Assembly (NCBI GenBank): GCA_022829145.1
Contig: CM040743.1
Location: forward strand, 22,852,646-22,916,645
DNA: 64,000 nucleotides
DNA from: Albula goreensis
Lineage: Eukaryota > Chordata > Actinopteri > Albuliformes > Albulidae
Direction: 5' to 3'
A program made the translations under genes and the position numbers. Positions 21,840 to 33,000 of the stretch are shown here, one piece after another; the first letter of the stretch is position 1; the number at the start of each line of letters is the position of its first letter. The notes under the pieces are model-generated. The model made no database searches. It saw only the letters and a list, made by a program, of their open reading frames with translations, and had not been told where the DNA came from.

Positions 21840-23480
21840 GCTGACGGTAGGAGCTCTTTCACTTCCTTGAAAGTTATCTCCTGTGCTTCACTTCCACTTC
21901 CACTTGATGTTACTGTGGAGCAGCTGGTACAGTGGGGCCAAGAACTTTGAGAGGTCAGGTAAAAACTTGCCATAATTGTTCACCATTCCAAGAAATGAGC
22001 TGAGTCCATTTACATTCTTTTGGCTGGGGGCTTCTTTGATAGCTCTTACTTTCCACTGGGCAAAGCCCCTCGGCTGTGATCTTGGGTCACGCTTGGTGCC
22101 AGGAACACACGTCAGCCATGTTTCAAATGCAGCCCATCATCTGAGAAACTCTTATGCACCTGTTCTAAATTAGCCAGATGCTCTGACTCCATGACCCCTG
22201 TGATTGGAATGTCATCAAGACCACCACATGTGAAATACCCTGCAACAAAATGTCCATTTTCCTTTGGAAAATGGCAGGGCTGGACACCATGCCAATCACA
22301 ATGTGGTTGTACTTGAATAAGCCCTTGTAAGTGCTGATTGAAACATACTCTATTGACTGGTGGGCATGACTCATGTCTAGTTGCCCCATGAAAGTGATGC
22401 AAAAAGGTTCTCTACTTGCAGCAGTGGGTGATCCTCCAGGTCAGAGATCTGATTAACCATGAGCTCGTAGTCCCCACACATCCTTTCCATCTTGTCTTCC
22501 ATCTAAACAGGAACAACAGGAGCTGCCACTTTGAGAACTGGATGGCCTCAATGATGCCCAATCTCTTCCAATGTTCCAGTTCCTCCACTTTGTCTTTCAT
22601 GGCGTAGGGCACTGGACTGGGCTTGCAAAAACGTGGTGTGGCGTCAGGGTCAACATGAAGCTAGTTCTGCTACCCTTCGCTATTGCCAGCCTGGATTTTG
22701 CATCCTGGCCTTTTGCTGAAATGTCCACATACACCACTTTCAAATTAAGATATGGGCTCACCTGTGTAAATCCTGAGTTTTTTTGAGGGGCTCAATGGAT
22801 GTGGGTTAGACCCTCCTGCCCTCCTGTAAAGTCTCCTTGCTGATGGCTGATGCTGTAGCCCCTGAATCAATATTTAATGTAATTTCCTTCCCATTTACAC
22901 TGACTGTGGCATAATAGTACTCAGACGGCTCTTCATCTGTTTCCATTCCAAACATTTTGTCGGAGCACACCTCCGCATCCTCTGTTTCCCTTTTTGCTAC
23001 AAGAATGGCAGACAGTGTCTTACAGTTGTTTGCATAGTGAGGCCCTCCACAATGGAAACAATCCATCTGCTTTGAAATTTTACCAGTCTCAATCCTGACC
23101 TGATGCACTGTCACTGAGCTCCACAGTTGCCTTTTTGAATTTATTTTGCATTAATAGCAGCCATTGCCATACCTTGGGAAATCTCTAAAGCCTTTTTAAA
23201 AGTCAGTTGTGGGATTTCTCCCGGCAGGTGGTGCTGTATGACGTCATTGTTGATGTCCAACACCGCCAAATCCAAAATCAAAATGCTTGGACAACTGTTT
23301 AAACCCAGCTATGAAGTTGGCTACCGACAGATCTTCCTAAAATGGCTGTGGAATTTAAATCTTCATACTATCACTGAGAGCTTTGGATTGTGATGATTCC
23401 CAATGAGCGTGACCAGATCCTCATATGGAATTTCCCCCGGTTTCCATGGTGAGACCAAATTTCATATCAACTTATAAGTC
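21840..23480 (-). mobile_element. Decayed Ty3/gypsy retrotransposon pol fragment
   Basis: Read on the minus strand, the parts of a gypsy-type polyprotein appear in order. A zinc knuckle CFHCGGPHYANNC (about 23020-23062, CX2CX3HX4C) is followed by an aspartic protease motif NIDSGATASAIS (about 22840-22880). The reverse transcriptase start (KRLGIIEAIQFSKW, near 22560) and core (LDMSHAHQS, YKGLFKYNHI, GMVSSPAIFQRKMD, 22250-22390) come next. The connection region (FLGMVNNYGKFLPDL, near 21950-22000) closes the fragment. The frame is broken many times, and the catalytic YxDD region near 22205-22225 is split by a frameshift and lacks the tyrosine. No LTR pair was seen, so the copy is dead and truncated. 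Confidence 0.85.
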
Positions 23481-24380
23481 TTTGCCCCACATGCACTTAG
23501 GAGAATAGAGTGCTTCTTAGCCTCCTCAGCAATTTCATTGCCCAGGAAAAAGTGTCCCAACCTTTCCTTATACTAAGTCTAGTCCTGGTTTTCCTTCCAA
23601 CCACAGCGTGGCTTCAACTACTTTACTTTCGCTTCGCTATTTGTATTTTACTGATAAGGTTGTTTTGTCATTTTGGGGAAAACATTGCAGTTTAATAACA
23701 ATTTATTGCCTATTATGGGACAGTTGTGTTTTGTGTGCTGAGAGTATGTTAGAGACCACACATTCGAGCAGTAGGGGTTGTACCATTTTGTGTCTTTTGG
23801 CTACTTGTATGGCAGTGGCAGGCCACTGGTGTGAAGGTGCAGTTACTTTCCTATGCCACTAGGGGACTGGCTCTACTTGACATGTTCCACTAAATTAAAG
23901 GACTGCCTTGGGACAAGTGGAAAACTTGATTGGTGACACAAGACAGTGGAGAACTTTCCACAGTGGGCGCGGGACAGTGACTGCACCATTGTAAGGAAGT
24001 AGTTCATTTACGAGGGAAAGGAAATTAGGTGACTCATATGTGTGTCTGTTAAAGTTATTTCAGTGATGCATCCCCTGCATGCTGCCACTTAGTAATTGGT
24101 TTCCCCTCGTACCACGTTGGAATCCGCTCTTTGTCTAGTACAACACAGGGTAGCAAACCTAAAGGGAACTTTATGAATGAAACACTGACTTCTACATACA
24201 CATAAATAAGCAGTTATGAAACAGATTAAACAGTTTCTAACACCTGGGTGCAGGGCATGACTAGGTTCACCCAGGATCCAGATCCCCACACCGCTCCTAC
24301 TCCGGCTTGGGTTTCAGAGGTTGTGTGACCTGATACTGGCACAGGTTCCAACCTAAGATGTGAACTCAGCAGATCTTGAA
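23481..24380. other. Non-coding stretch after the gypsy fragment
   Basis: No gene or clear repeat is seen. The GC level is slightly higher around 23740-24000. No long terminal repeat of the gypsy element could be recognised here. Confidence 0.5.
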
Positions 24381-24620
24381 GGTCCAGTGACTTGTTGCTG
24401 CCTGTGGAACCATCCAGCGGTCAGCGACTTGTTGTAGCTCACACTCACATCCAGTGATCTGTGATTCGTTGTAGCCCGTGGCTACACTTAGTGGTCTGTG
24501 CCCTGTTGACGTGTCTGGCTACACACAGAGGTCAAGGTACTGGCTATAGCTCATACTCACATCCTATGGTCTTTGCCCTGTTGCAGTGTCTGGCTTATAC
24601 CCAGAGTTTGTGGGTAAATA
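24380..24620. repeat. Degenerate minisatellite, ~111-bp period
   Basis: TAGCTCAYACTCACATCC occurs at 24435 and again at 24546. Shared neighbours (GGTCTGTGCCCTGTTG-like and GTGTCTGGCT) repeat with a period of about 111 bases, and smaller ~40-base sub-units (GACTTGTTG) lie before them. It is a diverged tandem array with no known family. Confidence 0.6.
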
Positions 24621-24749
24621 CATAAAGTAACAAATTTCAACAACCATCAGTGACAGATGTATCCATATTCATTCCTTTATACTCAAAACAACAGCCCATA
24701 TCGTCTACATGCCCCCGGTCTTTCCCAGTGTTTATTGTCTTTACAGTGT

Positions 24750-25020
24750 CGAAGTGGCTGCTGGGCTTTATCGGCCCCACTGTAAAGTCGTGTTTGTGGA
24801 CATGTGACCTCACATGGGGTCACCCGGAGCCCGGCCATGTGCCGCTCCATCGGTGTGTCAAGCTGGTCTTTATAGGCCCAAATAAAGAGTCTTTCCCATG
24901 GCCACATGACAGCACATAAGGCCCAGCTTTGTCCCTCGCCACTGGCGTGGTCAGCTGGGCTTTATGGGCCCTAATAGACAACCCCCTGTGGCCACGTGTT
25001 ATTACGTTGGAATACATTTA
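24750..25020. repeat. Three-unit degenerate tandem repeat (~92-104 bp)
   Basis: Units begin near 24757, 24861 and 24953. Each has AGCTGGKCTTTAT followed by GGCCC, then a GTGGMCAYRTG block. The minus strand keeps open frames across the array (24683-24907 and 24820-25017). They probably reflect the repeat composition rather than a gene. Confidence 0.65.
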
Positions 25021-25734
25021 CTCCTTACGCCGTCATGCCAGTGGCAACAGGACAGTACACAAGATGTTACAGTCCCCTCTCCTTTTGAACTTCATTAGTG
25101 TGTGTGCATAAGTCAAGCACCTGTGAGTAACTTTGATTTCACTCCCATCCCCCATGATTGATGTCACTGTACAACGATTCGAGGTGAGTTTATGCAGCCT
25201 GTAATGGTGACTGTGGTGGAGGAAATTTGAGGATTTCCAGCATTTTGAGGCTTTTAAGAGTTTCTCTGCTGTGTCTTTGCATGTATACACTGACCAAAAT
25301 CCTCTTTACATCAACCGCAACAGAAAGACATACACCTGAGACTGGCCTTCCAGAGAGAGGCTGATACCCAACTTTCCTCCTGGGCTAGTTTTGCTTTCCT
25401 TTTTTTTCGTTTAATTTCTAACCCACTGTGCTTTAAGAAAACGGTTGTAAACAAAAATAAACATGTAACTAATGATGCAGAGCTCTTGGTGGCTTGGTTT
25501 AGTCCTGTTATCAGTGGAATGACCTGGCAGAGGTGAGTCCCAATTTTCCGTTTTCAGTTTCACCATTCCAGCGCAGCTGCCTTCAGGTTAAAGTGAAATC
25601 ATATACCCCCTAGACAACGGTGAGCCTGGAACAAATGCCTGTGCTATGGTAAGGTGATATAATAAGTGAAACAGAGAGGTACATTCATTTCATGGTTTTC
25701 TGTCCTGTGAGAAAGAACGCCTTCTATTCCTTTC

Positions 25735-25930
25735 AGGCATTTAGCAGAGAATGCTATTCTGGCATATTCATTGACTGCCTGGTGCCGGCAAGGACCACAC
25801 GGGCTCCCCCTCTGAGCCAGGTTCTGCTCAAGGTTTCTGCCAGTTATCTGGGGTGTTTTCCATGCCACTATTGCCCTAGGTTTGCTCGGAGGGGGTCTAA
25901 GGGCCGGGCTCTGTATAAAGCTGCCTAGAA
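25735..25930 (+). repeat. Dispersed teleost repeat (SINE / LINE-tail type)
   Basis: The stretch GAGCCAGGTTCTGCTCAAGG, followed by TTTCTGCC, a GTTTTCC/CCACTATTGCC block and CTGTATAAAGCTGCC, matches a very common teleost interspersed repeat. Functional copies read GAGTCTGGTTCTGCTCAAGG, then TTTCTTCCTGT and TATAAAGCGCC. The upstream GGCATTTAGCAGA is also typical of fish LINE tails. The copy is old and diverged. Confidence 0.6.
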
Positions 25931-28429
25931 CGTGTCTCCTTTATCCCTTTTGCTTCTTCAGATATTATTTAGTATTTATAAGACTGTTTCTGCATTTCAC
26001 ATATTGCTCAATAAATGTCAAAATAAAACAAATTTCTGAAGTCTGTTTTTATTAATCAATCAATGAAGTTGGGTATAAATGGATATGGCAGGGACCAAAT
26101 ACAGTACTGTGGAAGTGGCTCTGAACAGTTGCTTCCATCAGGCTAAAGGAGCCACAGACTTTAGTAAACATTTTTTCCCCTATTCCTATTTTTGTGTGAG
26201 TTGTTCAGCTGCTGTAAACTTGCCTTTCCTTGCTTTGTTATGACACTGGAGGGTTGCTAACCTTAGGTAATGAAAATGCCCAGCGTCCAATGCCAGCTCG
26301 TTGATGTATATCATTCTCCAGCAGACAACATGTAGCTGGGAGCGACGGTGTCTAGAAAATAGGAAAAAAGGGGATAGAGTTTGTGTTACTCTTCCTAATG
26401 TACACCTGAACAGTGCCTATGTGAACAGCACATTTCATTGCTCAATAAGCCATTTATATTAGGCTGTTGGGGCTGCAGGCTAGAAAAAGAGGCACATCAT
26501 CTTTGAAGAAAACATGAGGACAAAGAAGCTTATTTTCAGAAAACAAGCGCATTGAATTTAATTTAGCAACAGTACAGGGGGTACCCCAGCCTGTCTCTGG
26601 CAGTTTGACTGAGGTCAAGGTGACCATATTGCAGTGTGCTCATCAATGAATAAAACTCTGCAGCTCGGGTGGTAGCTAGCACATGCGCCATTACTAGCGC
26701 CCAGCCCTTTATAAAATGAACAGATTACAGTCCAGGGACAAAATGGTGGCAGGTGATCTCTAATTAAGGCACAGGAGCCCAGGCCTGTAAACAACACAGT
26801 GGTTCTGCTGTTTTTAATTAGCCTACATGGGCTCAGAGTGAAGCACACTCAGACTGGCCTGAAGAGGAAAAATTAACATGTGATGCATGCTGCCCTCTAG
26901 GGGATGCTTAAGGTATAGCAGCTAATTTTTGCAGCTCAATGGTTTTTGCAAAGGCTCCAGATTATTGCTCTCCATTGAGCTCTCACTACTGCTCTTTGGG
27001 AACACCTGCTCTTGGACCATACACACAAGTTCCAATGTACTCTGATTGATTTTGTTTGCTTTTTATTGTGTGTATGTGTGAGTGTGTTGTGGCTGTCTGC
27101 TGATGTCAGTTAAATGGCAGGAAGTCACTGGGTTAAGCACACAGGAAGTAGAAGTGGCTGTGTATGTATGGGAAACCTATACAGGGGTCTCACTGTCCTC
27201 TGGGTGTCACTGTGGCAATCAGACGCTATAGGAATGAGACAAATGCATGTACACAAAACACACATGCACTCTAAACTGGACAAAGTTGGCCGACAGCAGA
27301 AATCTCATAATCCTAAAGACCTATGGCTCAGTGCTCAGATCAGTATTCTGTTTTGCTTTTTGCCCTTTGCTGAACAGCAGCCCATGAATGAAGGCAATTC
27401 TACTTCTAACAATACAGACATCTCTTACCAGAGAATTAGCATCACATGAATGATGTTATTCATAAAGACTGATGTTATTCATAAAAAATTCCACCACCAG
27501 ACAGCCCATCAGCTATTTCTGAAATGTTTTCAGTGAATTTGAGATGGTGCCGACAGGAAGATGACACACAAGATCTGACGCCTGCCTCTGCTCTGTGCAG
27601 AACTCTGACTGAGGTGTAAGGTAACTGTACCAAAGCACACTTCATTCATTGCAAACTGCCACAGGACAGCTGATTGCAATGCAAGAACTAACTGTACATC
27701 AGGATTCATGCATTGCAGTGACAGGGACCAATCATTCCTCAGGATTCACGCATCACAGTAGCAGAGAACTAGTGCTTTAGCAGAATGATCCACTCAGTAC
27801 CAAAGAAATATGACTTTTTGGTTTAGCCACACATCCCCTCACATTCTGTTGAGTTTAAACTGCATTATCTTGGAGCGATTCCCACTACAAAACTTAAGGT
27901 TTTCATGACAGGTGACCCATGCACCTCCTATAAAAGAAGGCTTCAGACCTTCTGTTTTATGTCCTTATTTAATATTTGATTTTGGCAGTACAGAGGGAGT
28001 TCATCATGCACAACTGTACACATGAAATTAGTTTAATTTTTCTTATATGACCAATAAAACATTGGAAAGTACAATATGCAGTGTTATCTGGTTTTATGCA
28101 CTTTGTGGTTTATTTTAATGTATGCATGTTTTATATACACTGTTCGGCTGTATCATTCTGACAGAAAATTTGACATTGTGCCCTCAAAGTCTTTTTCAAT
28201 TCAACTGTTGACAGTTGTGTAGCATTTAACACATTTTTTTTTTTAAATATTTAACAAAAAATGCATAATTTTAATGGTCAAATTACTGTCCAAGGAACCC
28301 AAACTACAGTTAAGGCTTTCAATTTTATACAACTGAAACTGAAAAGCAGTTTACAGCAAATTACTTCAGAGTAGTAAATATGGTCATGTCCAAAATGCTT
28401 TGCTAAATATATGACTGTATGTATTGCAC
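25931..28429. other. Intergenic stretch, no gene seen
   Basis: AT-rich non-coding DNA between the 25.7-kb repeat and the RTE-like LINE. Apart from the 40-bp tandem duplication near 27.7 kb there is nothing that I can assign. Open frames are short and without recognisable domains. Confidence 0.5.
27690..27780. repeat. Short 40-bp tandem duplication
   Basis: Two copies of about 40 bases begin TCAGGATTCATGCATTGCAG (27699) and TCAGGATTCACGCATCACAG (27739), followed by related AG-rich tails. Confidence 0.55.
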
Positions 28430-30046
28430 TTTTTTCGATGATACTGTGAAGCCCTGCTTACATGTCTTCTCTTCTTTAAACCCTTTCTCTTCTGATGGAG
28501 CACAGGTCTCACAGATCTCCAGTGCACTCTGTTTTGGGCTGCTTTCTCCAGCTCCTTCCAGGTGTAACCGCTCTCTTTCACTTCTGCCTCCAGTGACCTT
28601 CTCCAGGTGTTTCTAGGTCTTCCACGGCTCCTCTTTCCCTATGGATTCCACTTTAGTGACTGTCTAGTTATATTGGTTATGGATTTCCGGAGAATGTGGC
28701 CCAACCAGCCCCACTTCCTTCCCCTAATCTGGACCTCTACCCTCTCCGGGTCTGTTTCCTTCCACAGATCTTCTTTTCTAATAGTGTCAGGCCAATATAT
28801 CCGCAGGATGGTCCACAGGCACTTGTTGGTGAAGTTTGTTGTTTGACCTAGTTGTTGTCCATCATGTTACTGAGCCATAGAGGAGTACTGACTTGACACT
28901 GGTGTTGAATGCTCGAAGCTTGGTGTTCTGGGATATCTTGCTTGGATGTCAGTTTCTGCCTCTCCATCCCTCCTTATGGCACTGCCAAGGTATAGGAAGG
29001 TCTCCACTTCCTCCAGCTCTACTCCATCCAACCTGATGCAGTCATCACTGGTATTGTTTATGTGCATGACCTTGGTCTTGTCTTTATTGATAGCAAGGCC
29101 TGTCTTGGCTGATGTGGCTGCTAGTTGAGATGTCTTGGATTGCATTTGCTGGTGTGAGTGAAAGGTTAGGGCTATGTCATCTGTGAAAGTCCATGTCATA
29201 GAGCTGGGACCAAGGTGTCCACTGAACTCCCCAGTTCTGCCCCTCCGTTGTCTTGCACATAATCCAGTCCACTGCTAGCAGGAAGAATAGGGGCGAAAGC
29301 AAGTAGCCCTGTCTGAGGCAGCTGTTATGTACCACTCTACAAAAGAATGGTTGGTACATCTTTTGTATGATGGAGACAAGCTTTCCAGGTATACCATATA
29401 ATGTGCCATCAGAGCCCAGAGAGTGCTACGGTCATGACTGTCAAAGGCCTTTAGGAAGTCTATGAAGGTGAGGTTCAAAGGAGTGTTCCATTCCAGCGAC
29501 TGCTCTACTGTGATGCGTAAGGTGTCTATGTGATCTGTGCAGGATCTGTCTTGCCTGAAACCTGCCTGCTGGTCTCTCAGCTGCATGTCCATGGCTCTCT
29601 TTATCCTCTCGATGGTCCTGCTCAGGGCCTTTTCTGGAACTGAGAGCAGCACGATTCCCCTGTAGTTGTTGTAGTCCTTCAGATTTCCCTTCTTAGGCAG
29701 TTTTACCAGATGTCCCTCATTCCAGTCTTCTGGTACCTTATCTTCCTCCCATATTTGGCCAAACAGCTGATACAGCATCTCTGTTGACGTCTTTGTATCT
29801 GTCTTCAGTGCTTCTGGTGGTATGCCATCTGGACCTGGAGCTTTGCTGTTCTTCTGCTTCTGTTCTTCTACGGCTTTCTTGATCTCCAATTTGCTCGGCC
29901 TGTTTGTATTCACTTGAAGGGGTTGTGCTGCTGGAGGTATGTCTGCAGGTTCCACTGGTGGTGGCCTGTTCAGTACTTCCCTGAAATGTTCTGCCCATCT
30001 GGTCAGCTGATCCTCCTGTTTTACCCTGCTTGCATGTATCACCATC
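28430..30046 (-). mobile_element. 5'-truncated RTE-like LINE, reverse-transcriptase pseudogene
   Basis: On the minus strand, an open frame of 256 codons (30045-29278) carries classic non-LTR reverse transcriptase blocks: APGPDGIPPEALK, LVKLPKKGNLKDYNNYRGI, QQAGFRQDRSCTDHIDTLRI and FIDFLKAFDSHDRSTLW. Further frames, shifted, continue with LSPLFFLLAVDWIM, the FTDDIAL catalytic box (about 29180), a LYLGSAIRRDG block, and the C-terminal GRPRNTWRR and YTWKELEKAAQNRVHW blocks (28560-28630). The order matches RTE/RTE-X-type elements, though the clade assignment is by memory. It starts abruptly near 30046 with no endonuclease domain, as expected of 5'-truncated target-primed insertions. At least two frameshifts make it inactive. 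Confidence 0.9.
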
Positions 30047-33000
30047 TAAAATGTATTAATGCACTTTATTTACAATGATATCGATACGTCCACTGTATTT
30101 TGGCAACTTTTCTTCTTGTACTTCTTTACATCCAGCAGTGTTGATTTTTCTACATTCTGTTCTTTAGCAATGGTTGGAAAACGTGATAATTCATCTGGCG
30201 TTGATTGTCAGTATAAACTATGTATAGTGTTACTCCATTTACTGTTGTCTTTTTGTAATTTGTTACAGTTAATTGCATATATATGCACAAGCATTGGGTC
30301 TGTTCACCAGTCATTTATGAGTTTTGCATCTCTGAAGTTCTGTCTCTGTCTTGGAAGTTTCAGAAAAAGGTATGGGTGTGATTTGTGAAGTTGGGTCTTC
30401 ACCACCGGGGATCACATCCGGGAAATGTCTAATTCCCTTATCTCAAGTTTGTGAACATGACAGGTGGCTTGGCAGTTACAAAAGAGGGTATGTTACAGGC
30501 TGTCCAAAAGGGCAACAGTGCCAAACCTTTTTTCAGACAATGCTTACTGAAAGGACACGTTGCCGTCCTAACCAACATAATCGCTGAACAATTACCGTAT
30601 TAATGAAGATGGACTTTTGCTCGCTTGGCCTAATAAGGGAAATGTGGGGATTGAAAGAATATTTCTGCGTAATCCATGCATGAATAGGATTGTACCGCGG
30701 CATTTTTCTTGGCTACCGCCTCCTGTGGGCTCAAGGAATCCTTTTGAAATATGAATTGGGACTGACCGCTTTGGCTCGACTTTGGAGCTTGTGATGCGGC
30801 CACTGTTCCGGAACACCAGGAGACTGCAAAGGAAAACACAGACAAAAAAAATACTTTGGAATAATTTGAGATTAGTGTGATTTAATTAATTATATGTATT
30901 AGTCACAATAGTTTTTTTTTCTTCCTGTTGTTTACATGTTGGTCGGTGTGTTACATTAAATCATTCCAAATTGAAACTTCAGTCTTGATTGTAGCTGAGA
31001 GCAATTAAACATTAGTAATTAGGCGTCCAGGCCGGGACCAGTCATAATGCATTTTTTGCTCTCTGCATGCATGAATTTCACCCACTGCACAAAAAGCAAA
31101 GTAATATGCACACCAAACTTCATTGTCTTTCAAGCTATCGTATCCACTGCTACCCCATTTTTTTCCTAAGACCTCATTGGTGTAGTTTCAGCAAATATAA
31201 ATAATAGGGCCTTGTGATCGAGCCAAAAAACTTTTTGGTCCCCACACGGCTGTCCCGCACTTGTCTTTCCATCTCATCTGTGAATAATGCTGTGATTCTG
31301 TGGCTGAGGACAGGGGGAAGGGGGCGGTGGGGGGTTTCTCTTTCCCAGCTGTGCTCTCATTCCATTCTGTGCAGCTATGCTGCTGACAGACAAGCCCCGG
31401 TTTGGCAGAACAGAGGGCAAGCTGAAATGTCAAATCAGGATGACAGATGTATTAGCGGGTGGTATTTATGTGTTTACAAAAGCAACTGTGTCACCTTCTC
31501 TAGATTTTGTTAGTTTTTTGGGGGCTTGGGGGGGGCAGCTGGGGTAAGGGTCATGTTGTAGGGGTCTCCATTGTAGTTGTAGAGTCAGTGAGCAGCATTT
31601 GTACCCAGACTGTAGCTTTGCGGTTTCAGCAGAGCAGGCATATTGTAAGCTCCAGAAGGGCCCACCTGGTGGTTTTCCCTGCTGAGGGGAGCACTGTTCA
31701 GTGCCAGGGAACCACCTACCCCCCAAATTGCCTGTCCTTCCAATAGCAGCGTTTCACTACAAGGGTTGTCCCTGGGGACAAGGGCTACACTGTAACACGT
31801 GAGGCCAAGGTGAAATGAGGGGCTACTGAAAACAAGTACTGTGTACCTCAGCTTTTTCGTTTCCTGTATTTCCCCTTTTTGTGCTACTTTTCACTTGGGG
31901 CCTCCGTAACCCCTCTCTCCACTCATGACTCTGGAGCATTGAAGTACTAAAGCTCTTTTCACCAGCGGAGAGCTGAACTGCCTTTCTCAGCACTGAAGCC
32001 CCCTGCCCCCCATCCCCCTACTAAATAACCTACATTCTGAGGCAGCATAGAAGGAATGGTCTTGGAGTCATAGATGGTTGATTTAGTGATCCAGGGGGTC
32101 TTCCAGGCTGCTTCATTAGGTCAAAGGCCAAAACATAAGTTAAGTGCTTTTATGAAGACATCAGTACTTTACATGACCTTTGAACCAATATTGTCCCATC
32201 AGCAGCCACAGACTTTCCATTTAAATCTCACAAAAAGCCAGGTTAAATTAAACTAAAGAGGTGGATTATGTTTTTATGTTCGTGCTTGTATATATCTATA
32301 TACAAGTATGTGTGTGTGCATGGCTTGGTCCAGCTTCCTGTAATTGTCTCCTGGTTCCTCTTGCACTCTCACTCGCTAAAAGCAGGTGCTTTTGAGAAGA
32401 GGGTGTAAACTTAGGTGTTGGATTTGGCTGACTGTTGAAGAGTCAGGAGAATATGTCTCAAGTCATTCCACATCAATATAACTTATGCCAATTTTCCAGT
32501 TGTATATAAAACTTCAAAATTTGCTTTGTATTTTTTCAGAAACATTGAATGACTTCTTATTCCCACCAACATGACTTTGAATGGTGTGGGTGTGGTGTAC
32601 TATTTCTGTAATGGCCTATCACAAACACTAAGATTAATTAACTGATTAACTGATAGCCACATAGCAGCTGACTGTTCTTTTAGATTGTGTTGAGGGAGGA
32701 TTTTTTTATATTTTTATTTTTTGATTAAAGTGGAATCTAGAGGAAAGAGCAAACACAGACTTAAAAAAAAACAACCGAGCAATGCTGTGGTGTGGGAAAA
32801 CCATTAAGAGAAGTAAGTAAAGCCCTTAAACACAGCGGAAGTGAAAGGTTGCGGTCTGACCATCGCTGCTGATGTGTGTGTTTTTTTTTAATGTTCTCAC
32901 AGGGTCCCCAAGCAGTGGTCTGAGCCCAGATCAGAGTGAGCTCTGTGGGGGCGTGATTGAATGTGTGTTGTTAGTGGGGGGAGCCAGAACCTGAGGACAA

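Noticed and set aside
28946..29128. Plus-strand open frame over the LINE
   Set aside because: It is the antisense of the reverse-transcriptase coding region.
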